DNA from: Lindgomyces ingoldianus
Lineage: Eukaryota; Ascomycota; Dothideomycetes; Pleosporales; Lindgomycetaceae
DNA length: 42,098 nucleotides
Direction: 5' to 3'
Assembly (NCBI RefSeq): GCF_010093535.1
Contig: NW_022985241.1
Span: forward strand, 64,806 to 106,903
In this document: positions 31,128 to 39,533 of the stretch, piece after piece
Layout of the letters: every line of letters begins with the position of its first letter
How positions within the stretch are numbered: the first letter of the stretch is position 1
Position numbers and translations under genes: made by a program
The notes under the pieces: generated by a model
Seen by the model: only the letters and a program-made list of their open reading frames with translations
Database searches by the model: none
What the model was told of the DNA's origin: nothing

Positions 31128-34100
31128 TTAACTACTTTACTAATGCTACATTTCTTTACTGCGCGACTGCAGAGGACATCTATAGCCTAGAACCTAAAGG
31201 ATACGCAGAATAGTTTATTCTTAAAGATTAATACTGTACAGTATACTAAGGTAAACTATAGAATACTAGCGCAGTAAGGATCTCTACTGTAGAGAAGTTA
31301 TAACTTAAAGCATACCTGCAAGAATTCCCTTATATAAAAGTAGACTAAACACTAAAAAAGAAGAGTATTAGCTTTAAAAAATAAAAATTAATAGAATTAA
31401 TTAGTACTATATAAATTACTAACCTAGTTAGTAACATAATGTATTACATTTTAGACACTTTAACACTGTTCCTACTGTCTCTAGCAGACGCAGACTAAAT
31501 AGGTGTGTACTTTAACAATGTTCTAAATGTTATTGTACGCAAAAATAAAACTACTGTCCTTATTATATAAAAATAAAGACACTTTTTCTTTAATATTAGT
31601 AAGAAAGAATTTATGTCTTTCTTTACTAAATTAGAACTCTACTGCCTCTACTACTAATTTAGACACCCCTATATAAAGAGACTCTAGAAGATGCTAACTA
31701 GCGCTAGCTATAACATTAATGCTACAGTGCTAGAAGAGATTAAGAAGTTCTGCTACCTCTGCTAATTATATAACTAGGCTCTATAAAAATTTAAGTTTAT
31801 AATTAAGAATAACACCTACTTTAACTATAAAGTTATTATTAATGTTATATAAATTAATAATAAGAATGTCTTACATGTTATTAATGTAAACATATTATTT
31901 TAGGCTGCTATATTCCTAAAATCTATGTCTGCACAAGATACCTAGAATGCACTGTGCAAATGCTAGATTAACACCTATTAAGAACCTCTAAACTATATTA
32001 TGCATAACTCTAGTATAAACTTTGCTTTAGAAGATTTTTAAGCTTATATAAAGATTATAAGAGCTATATGCAGGCAGATGCCTGTAGAAGCACATTAGGC
32101 AGTTAGAAAAGTTAAGCGCGTGTACGCACCTCTCTAACAAGTGTTTAACATTCTAAAGACTAAGCTAGGTAACTGTGCAGATAATAAGGCTATCCTGCAG
32201 ATAGCAGTTAAGGCTCTAAACAACACAGCTAGCCTACACAGTCTAGTACCTACGCTGCTAGTCTTTAAGGCATACCTAAGAATTAACCTAAACTTTTTAC
32301 TATTACTAAACATTATTGCATAAGTAAGCGCTGTATAAAAGGTAATAAAAATACTTTAAAAAGACTATGTAAAAGTAAACATTAATTATGTAATTAACAC
32401 TTATAATAGCTTTATAATATATAAAGTTCTTAACCTCCCCCTTAGCTTAAAGATTATAGCATAGAGAGAGAAAAAAGGCTAGACTAGCCTATATAAGATT
32501 AAGAGCATTAAAAGAAAAGATATTATTATTAAAAAAAAAAATAGCCTACTAAAGCTCTAATATACGCAGGTTAAACTATACTATAAAGAAAAAAAGAAAG
32601 ACAACCTACTTATAATAGATAACCTAGATAAACTAATCCCTGTATAAAAAGATTCTTTAAAGAAGAGAAAAAGAGAACAGCTTTATAAAAATGTTATAAA
32701 GGCAGAACTAGAGCCTACTACAGACTAAGCCCCTTAGGATAGCAATGCTGCACTAGTGTAAAGGGAAGATATAGATACTAGAAGAAGTAAAAAGCAAAGA
32801 AAACCTGCATAAAGTCTAGACTAAGTATTTCTAACCTAAAAGAAAAAGGATAATTAGGCCTTATCTATTAAGCTTTATATAGACAGTGTAATTACTACAC
32901 CTAAAAAACTATTTAAGAAATTAGACTATATAAAGATAGACACTTTAATTACTAATAGCACTTTTAAGGTTATAGTGTATAACTTAATAAAGTACAAAGG
33001 TTAGATTTTTAACCTCTGCCTTATATAAAAAGTAAAAGGCAAAATAACTTAACTATATAAGAAATCCTGCCTAGTGTTTGCTAGCTACTTAGATAAAAAG
33101 AAAAAAGAAATTTTTACCTAGTTACTAACTATCTAGAAGATAAGCTAGAGACTACTCTTAGCTATAAAAGCAAGCCTAAGAGCTACATACAGAATACATT
33201 TTAAACTATATAATATTATATAAGTATATATTTAATTAACAGATAAGCTTATGCGCACGCTGTATATAAAGCTACTAAAGGAGATGCGCTAGAGCTTTCT
33301 ACTAAATATAATACTCTAGGTTATACAACTCTTATATAGAGCTACTAAATTAGGACTATATTAGTTTAAAACATATTATAACTACTATAAAAAAAAGCTG
33401 CGCATGCACATCTTTTTATATAACCCTTACCTTTTAATTACTAATAAAGAAGAGCACACTTTTAGTATTACTAGCCTATAGATAGATAACACTTTAAGCA
33501 TTATAATAAAGAATTTTATATAAAAAAAAAAGAAAAAACTATAAAAAGTAAAGTTTTATATAAAAGGTAAAACTATTTTAGTAAAAAAGTAGCTTATTAA
33601 GTTTAATAGTAAAAAGATTAAACTTACATATAACATAGTAGTTTTTACTTAGAAAAGATAAGTAAGCTACTTTTATATAATTAACTTAGAGGACAAGAAT
33701 GCTGCATAATAATATGTTAAGTAATATGTAAGAGAGGTATATATTACATTTATGTGTTAACTAGAGGTAGTATTTAATTTATTTATTACTGCACAAACTA
33801 TAGACCTTTTACATAATAATATTAACACACTTAATGCATAAATCTAATAGTAGATAGATAATAGTAAGCGCAGTTTTACCTTTCTACTATTATAGCTTAA
33901 TTATGTAAAGCTGTTTATCTTTATAAATAAATTATTTACTAATAATAAGAACCTTAGCTTATAGCTAGAATTCTTAATTATATTAAGTAATAAGGACTAT
34001 ATAGAGTAAAGTAACTACTTTAAAATACTAGGTAATATTATACACTAGAATTCTACTAAGTGTAAAAGAGTAACTAGGAGTGTTCTTACTAGTAAACTAT

Positions 34101-34470
34101 ATAGAATAGTTAAAAAGTTTAATAATGTAATTACTTTTAGTACAACTTTATAGTAAATTATATAAACGCTTAAACTACTACTAATCCTAGTAGTAATCTG
34201 CATAGATTTAAGGTTTTTGTATAATTACTTTATTAAGCTAGGCACTACTAGTAAAAAGTAACTTATAATTAACATTATGTTACTCTATAAATTATATAAG
34301 AAAAGGGAAATTACTAAGATAAAGTAAATTAATAGTAAAGACAACCTAGTAAATGTATGTATAAAGAAAACACTAAACTAAGCTTTTTAATTATTAGTCC
34401 TAACTAACTGCCTTTTTGTCTAGATAGAAGCATCTGTGGACTAGCTAGATTCTGTGCGCAAAGATGCCTT
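31128..34470 (+). pseudogene. Copia-1 pol relic: integrase, reverse transcriptase, RNase H
   Basis: Reading with stops gives the domain order of a Ty1/copia polyprotein. The integrase region ends about 32150-32320 with NILKTKLGNCADNKAILQIA and the following open 60-codon stretch, the longest surviving frame. A lysine-rich linker follows (32440-32800). The reverse transcriptase runs from about 32880: FTLITNSTF-like, DKLMRTLYIKLLKEMR near 33240, and a YVDD-equivalent segment near 33480 that reads SL*IDNTL. RNase H ends with VICIDLRFLYNYF and IKLGTTSKK (34190-34260). The integrase-RT-RNase H order separates copia from gypsy. Every domain has stops, chiefly TAA and TAG from Q and W codons. Confidence 0.85.
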
Positions 34471-34833
34471 AGACTAACTAGACTAACAACGCCTTTATAT
34501 AAAGCTTATTTCTCTTTGTTTTATTTTTTTTTTGTTATACATACTTATCTTTTTTATTATAAGGATCTGTTACTGTCAGCACTGTACAAAAAAAAAAAAA
34601 AAAAAGAGAAAAGAGCTAGGGGATTATACAGTAGAGCTTAGAAAGCTAAGAATAAAGAAAAGAAAAGCTATTTACATAGCACAACTAGCCTATTCTAACG
34701 CATAGCATTACTAAGGTAAGTCCTAATAAATAGGGTAGAGTAAAGGCAGAATGTAATTAGATAGACCTACATAAATAGAAGAGAGGTAACACGTACAGAA
34801 GGCAACTTTTTAGACAAAAAGAAAAGTTGCTAG

Positions 34834-35099
34834 TGTCTGTACGCAGCAGCAGCGTCGCGGCCTGGATACGAGCGATCACGCATGAGCAGGATCACGTATC
34901 TATGTCACATAATGCTTGTGCGTGAACCTCTGTGCGCAAACATCTAGATATCCCCCTTTTCCTCTGTACAGAGGAAAAATAAGAAGCAATTAACACTAGT
35001 TACCTAACACCCCTGTGCAATGTTTACACTGTGCAAACCTCTCTGTCTTGTACGCATTTGCTGACACTAAGTGCTAGCTAGCAGAGAGTCTATTCAACA
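34834..35099 (+). repeat. Copia-1 3' LTR, 266 bp
   Basis: Ends gtctattcaaca. Preceded by the purine-rich agacaaaaagaaaagttgctag, a weak polypurine tract candidate. Confidence 0.92.
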
Positions 35100-35104
35100 A
35101 TAAT

Positions 35105-36654
35105 TCTTTTTTTTTAAATAAGCTTTTAAGATAATATTAACATAAAATCTTTTTACTATAATTACTTTTTATAGTGTAAGATCTTTTATGTGCTTTTTTT
35201 ATACTTTATTTAATACTTTTTTAAGCTTTCTAGTTCCTGTTTTTTAGATTAAAAATAACTAAGTGCTAGCTTTTACTATGTGTAAACTTTAAGCTTTTTT
35301 AAATAACTTAAGTATAAGTAGCTTTATACTATTTACTAAGTGCGTAGCACTCTTATTATTTAGAATTATGCTTATAGAGAGTAGGTAAGTGTTAAAATTT
35401 ATAGTTATATGTATTTTTAGTTTTACTAAAAGCGCTAAGTTAAGAAGTGTAGTAATAATACTTTTTTAGAAATGCTAGCTTATTTAATTCTTTAATAGCT
35501 TTTAAAGTAAAAAAGGCTTTATTTAAAATTATATAGCTTTTTTTAAGTAGTACAGCTTTTACTTTTTTATGCTACACTTACTTAAGCCTTTTAAAAATTT
35601 TCTAGTGTGTAGTTTTACTAAGCTTTTTTAGCTTTTTAGTAACTACTAATATAAGGTCTTTATAGTCTGCTGCTTTCTATAAATAAAAGAATTACTCTAA
35701 AGCTCTGCATAAGCATAGGTAGCCTAATTAGGCTAAAATAAATTAGGCTAAATTATTATTTAATTATTTACTAAGTGTTATAAATATACCTATGCCTTAG
35801 TTACTTATATATAAAAAGTGCTTTTAAAGCATTATTAAAAGGATCTTACTAATTTTTTAGATTATTAAAAGTTTTTTACTAAGTGCGCTAGCCTCTATAA
35901 CCCTCTAGTGCATAGAGCGCGCCTAGTTTAGTGTAAGCTTTAGAGCTAGAGCATTTAGAAAGTCTTATGCAGCTAGCTAGCCTTTTATGTTAAGAATTTT
36001 ATAAGTTTTTACTTTAGTATATAAAAAGTGCTACTACTAGTACTAAGCTTTTAAAGTTATAGTGCTATACTTTACTTTAGTAAAGTTAGCTTTATACTTT
36101 ACTTATATAAAATTTTTTATGCTTATATTTATTAGTGCTAGCTTTTATTTTAAAGCTTATATAAGTGCTTATAAAGTAGATTAGTTTTTTAATATAAGCT
36201 ATATTATTATAAGTTCTAGAAGCTTTAGTGCAATAGTTGCATTAACCTAGTTCTAAATTATCTAAAGATATGTTATATAAAAAGCCTAGTTACTTAAGTA
36301 AGCTTAGTACTTAGTAATATTAGTTTAGTACTATATATTAGCCTTTTCTAAGAGGTTCTTAGTAGTAATTACTTTAAGTGTAGGTATCTCTAGAGCGCTG
36401 TCTATAGAATTTAGAGTGTCTAGTCTACCTAGATTAATTATGTCCTATAGGTTTTTGCTAAGAGTATAGAACTAGAGCTAGATAAACTAGAGAGGCTAGC
36501 TTGCGTAGTCCTTAAGCTAGTACACTCCTGTTAAGAGAAGAGCATCTTAATTAGCTATAATATAGGCTTTAAAGGTAATAAAGATAAAAAAAGCTTCTAA
36601 ATAGCTTTTACTAGCGCTATAGTTATATAAAAAGAATTGTCCTAGGTTCTTAAA
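35105..36654 (-). pseudogene. Copia-2 leader and gag relic
   Basis: Interior of Copia-2 between the nested Copia-1 and the 5' LTR. AT-rich, no frame of useful length on either strand. No zinc-knuckle or protease motif could be read. Confidence 0.55.
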
Positions 36655-36670
36655 GCGCTAGGCCTATAAC
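36655..36670 (-). promoter_or_regulatory. Copia-2 primer-binding site (half-tRNA type)
   Basis: On the element's strand gttataggcctagcgc directly follows the 5' LTR. It fits the complement of the initiator tRNA-Met anticodon arm (as in copia, GTTATGGGCCCAG) with two RIP-type transitions. Compare TRIM1 gttatgagcctag. Confidence 0.65.
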
Positions 36671-36867
36671 TGTAGAGGATAAAATAGCCTAGCAGTAGCT
36701 ATTTAGAAGATTAGATAAAGTAACTCTGCTATCTAAGAGAGCTAAAGGCTCTTCTTATATACACTAAGCTTCAGAACATAATATCTCCAGATCCTGAGCT
36801 GCGTCCCAGGCTCTAAGCCCCAGTCCCAGGCTCCGAGCCCCAGCCAAGGCTCTCAGTATACGCGACA
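36671..36867 (-). repeat. Copia-2 5' LTR, 197 bp
   Basis: Plus strand tgtagaggataaaatagcc ... cagtatacgcgaca. Two of the 20-bp units (cccaggctctaagccccagt type). Less mutated than the 3' LTR. Confidence 0.9.
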
Positions 36868-37001
36868 TAAAGTAATAGAGAAATAATGTTACTAAGGTTT
36901 ATCTAAAAAAATTATAACTAACTAGTGCATCTAAAAGAGGAGATTCTGCTTAGCTTTTTATTCTACAAACTTGAATACATTAAGCAAAGCAAGCTCTGCT
37001 A
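36868..37001 (-). repeat. Rep-X copy 3, hairpin end
   Basis: Continues Rep-X after the Copia-2 target duplication: gttactaaggtttatctaaa, then aaaagaggagattctgct (36932), ending gctctgctaa. Matches the reverse of 9535-9670. Confidence 0.78.
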
Positions 37002-37345
37002 AAAACTAGCCTAATAGAAATATAATAATATATAACGCAGGTTATGTTATAAATTATATAACAATAATTGTAGCTAAAAGAGGAGGTGTAAACTTAGTAA
37101 CACTAAAAAAGCAACTAGAAGCTTTTTAGCAGCTAAACTAAAGAATAAAAGAACTAATAAAAGGCATAGATATTTTAGCTAGATTGTCTTTTTATAGTTA
37201 TATGTAAATTACTACTAGATACTTAGATTGTTCTTTACTAAATAATTATTTAAGTCTTACTTACACACACACATGTACAAGTACAGAAGCTTAACACATT
37301 ATTACTATCTCTTCTTAAACTATTGTTTGTTCCTAACGCACGATA
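37002..37345. other. AT-rich edge of the repeat compartment
   Basis: No homology to other parts of the window recognised. The right border, acgcacgata|cacccccccc, resembles the Copia-2 LTR/polypurine border (acgcgaca|caccccc), so the last part may be an eroded LTR of a related element. GC content rises sharply after 37346. Confidence 0.4.
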
Positions 37346-37843
37346 CACCCCCCCTGCCTAGTTAAAAAGAGAGACGGCATCACTTATCTCCTAAGGACTT
37401 GGTAGAGATAGGTAAAGGAAAACATAACACATAGAAGCTCTCTAGGGGGAGTCTAAGGCATGTTCTAGTCAATTGTGACAAGTTTACTAAGAATACTAAG
37501 CCCTATCTAGTGTTAAAATCTAATGTCAGGGCAGGGCTCCTCCCTACTCCACTATTACAACCAGAAAGGTGCGAATAATCAACGAACGGTTGAGTCGCGC
37601 GCAGAGCAGTATGTATACCCTTCGCGCGTAAGCGGTACTTGCAGGCCACCCTAGCAACTCCCAAGCTACCCCGTAGATCACACTACGGTTTTACAACTAA
37701 GCCCCATATAGTTTCATCTAAACCCTGAGACAACGCCACGTTTATCTAAGTATAGCTGTGCCGCAATAAGACGCTCCTGACTACCCCGCCGCCTCCTTCC
37801 CTAACATCACTGACATCATTCAGGGCCGCTCTCACTACAATGA
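37346..37843. other. Host-like intergenic sequence, no gene seen
   Basis: Normal base composition, mixed codon use, no long frame. Contains a few RIP-like AT-rich patches up to about 37550. Confidence 0.5.
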
Positions 37844-38504
37844 AGAGGGCTTTCAAATACTTCCAATCCACACTTTCTAAGGCTAGCTGGAAGTGCTTCG
37901 CTAACATCTACTACTCGCGATGTCCATCTATGTGCCTCAAACGTCGTCTACGACTCTAGGAAAGGCATCACTCACCGCATCATCTTCGATACATCAACCA
38001 CTAAGATATACGGCTACCCGTCTCGTGGCGGTGTCATCATGCTAGAGTGTTCCCCGCCCCCAGACTTTAATTTCCTGGTACTAGGCCGCGTGTATCCGCT
38101 CGTGTTCGAGTCTGGGGATTCCGAGGAATAAGATACATTTCGTTAGAGGCTGCTATTGCTGGGTGCGAGGTAGTGGGATTCGATGGCACGGTACTGGCTA
38201 CCGAACAGTGAAGATTGTTCAGCTGGATGATAGCGATGAGCCGGAGCCGACGAAGCGGGAACGACACTAGGTCAGCGTAGCGCGGCCGAGCGCGGGACGG
38301 CTTATAGCCTCCGAATTCGACACAAACATGTGGGACGTCGAGAGCGAGAAAGAGCTCGTTCCTAATGATGTTGTGCAGTTCCGGCTGTGCACGAGCATCG
38401 ATGGGGAGCCGAAGATCCTTAGGAATAGATTTCGAGGGAAGGAGTGGAGGGGTGTGGCAAGGCAATGCGTTTATCGGCGGTTGGAGGCAGAATGGAACTG
38501 GTGA
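37844..38504 (+). pseudogene. Decayed host gene, hypothetical protein
   Basis: Two coding-like frames lie in series. Frame 1 is open from just after a TGA (37841-37843) to a TAA at 38129-38131 and reads DVHLCASNVVYDSRKGITHR, then IIFDTSTTKIYGYPSRGGVI, then MLECSPPPDFNFLVLGRVYP. Frame 2 overlaps and runs to TGA 38502-38504: KIVQLDDSDEPEPTKRERH, a TAG, then ASEFDTNMWDVESEKELVPN, then DVVQFRLCTSIDGEPKILRN and RFRGKEWRGVARQCVYRRLE. The TAG between them could have been CAG, the kind of change RIP makes. There is no ATG at a suitable start, and the frame switch could be an intron or a lesion. Composition is host-like. I know no function for it. Confidence 0.55.
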
Positions 38505-39300
38505 GGTTGTAGAGTTCCAGAAGATATGGCGGGAGCCTTGAGGTGCATATATTTATGGTAGAAGCACCTAACCAACCCGCGGTAGGAATATCGGGATTCT
38601 CGTTAGGTCGCAGCTCTTAAAGGCTGCTGTCTCAGAGCATTAATCCCTTGATCCAGGGTCCTGCAGGAACGCTCTCGTTCGACAATCCTGCGATTCTAAG
38701 TGTCACAAATTTTTTTCCTCTCAATGTTATGCAAATGCTATATTGAATGTACACACCGCTGTTGGACTAACGATGTCTAAACGAAACCTGCCCAATAGCA
38801 ACAACCTTATATCCGTCAGACCGGGCTGAATCTTCGTGCGCCCTTGGCTATGCGGCATGATTCTGCAGAATGACAACATGTCGTCCGGTGCTCCTATGAG
38901 TGTCGGTATACCTCACGTCGCAGGTAGTGAACGTGTATCATCGTGGACAACTACTTACGCAACTTTCCGTCCTTAATGATCCTTCTAACAAGGTCTGTGC
39001 GAGCCCTTCGAGCCCTTGCAGAGCGATAAGCAACGCAATTGGACGTCGAAAAGTTTGTGCCTCGAACAAAACATGTACGCTGGTATTAGCGGACTTCGCA
39101 ACATTTCGCCCCATAAGCGCCAAGCTTGCGAGTTTCGCCTCAGCCTATGATTCGCTAGCTCCTTAGAAAACGATGACCTTGTGGCTGATCACCCATTAAG
39201 AACCCTTTCGGTCGAGCTTGCGATATGCGCTTCTGCCGAGGGCTTCAAAGGCCACAGCGCCTCGAGCCATGGAGCTGTACTTAATAAACACCCTCCTCTC
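38505..39300. other. Intergenic region, no convincing gene
   Basis: About 800 bp between the decayed gene and the transporter. Overlapping frames of 61-110 codons (38900-39166 plus, 38938-39123 minus, 39181-39550 plus) show no domain or bias that favours one over another; I treat them as chance. Likely holds the upstream control region of the transporter. Confidence 0.5.
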
Positions 39301-39533
39301 AAACAAAAAATCACACACTATTCTTCTATCTTCCAAATTCGTTTTCTTAGCAGACTTGTTTCATCGAACACACAAAAAGAAAGCTATCAATCATTGCTAC
39401 CAAGCCTCTGTTGTTTCGTTACCCCTACTCTCGAATCTTTCTTTGCGACATTTTGTTCGAGGAATCACAAAACCAGACAAACCCGAACTCTTCCCCGTAA
39501 AACCCAATTCTAAGCTAGTATATCCATCCAGTC
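39301..39533 (+). promoter_or_regulatory. Probable core promoter and 5' leader of the transporter gene
   Basis: C/T-rich with caaa/cacac tracts (for example ctattcttctatcttcc at about 39319, ctactctcgaatctttc at about 39426), the usual pattern upstream of filamentous-fungal start codons. No clear TATA box. The start context is ccagtcATGtcc. Exact transcription start not determinable. Confidence 0.45.

Larger units (their letters stand above)
28899..35099 (+). mobile_element. Copia-1: complete-ended Ty1/copia retrotransposon, 6,201 bp
   Basis: Two 266-bp LTRs (28899-29164, 34834-35099), perfect duplication ATAAT (28894-28898, 35100-35104), inserted in Copia-2. LTR differences are almost all C/T or G/A (for example cgcacgagc against cgcatgagc, ttcaaca against ttaata). 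It is the best-preserved member of the family and serves as reference for the relics at 73-9534, 16621-18790 and 19362-20342. Confidence 0.92.
23838..36867 (-). mobile_element. Copia-2: complete-ended Ty1/copia retrotransposon containing Copia-1
   Basis: LTRs at 23838-24054 (3') and 36671-36867 (5'), perfect target duplication TAAAG (23833-23837, 36868-36872) in Rep-X. Without the nested Copia-1 (6,201 bp plus 5) the element is about 6.8 kb. Minus-strand orientation follows from the primer site beside the right LTR and the polypurine tract beside the left one. Internal sequence is strongly RIP-mutated. Near 25190-25440 the minus strand still shows an RNase H tail (HTIVRYTVTT, IKTSNMLANRLIKHL), resembling the ...MLADGLTKAL end of copia pol. 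Confidence 0.88.

Noticed and set aside
32141..32323. 60-codon frame as a separate small gene
   Set aside because: It is the best-preserved piece of the Copia-1 integrase region, in frame with decayed pol on both sides.
9535..37001. Rep-X as a Helitron
   Set aside because: Only the hairpin and CTAA resemble a Helitron end. The hairpin overlaps the CTAA, one copy is followed by A instead of T, and no Rep/helicase sequence is visible.
38067..38465. 132-codon minus-strand frame
   Set aside because: It lies opposite the decayed plus-strand gene, whose reading has better codon bias and composition; the minus-strand peptide is low in hydrophobic core and has no domain.
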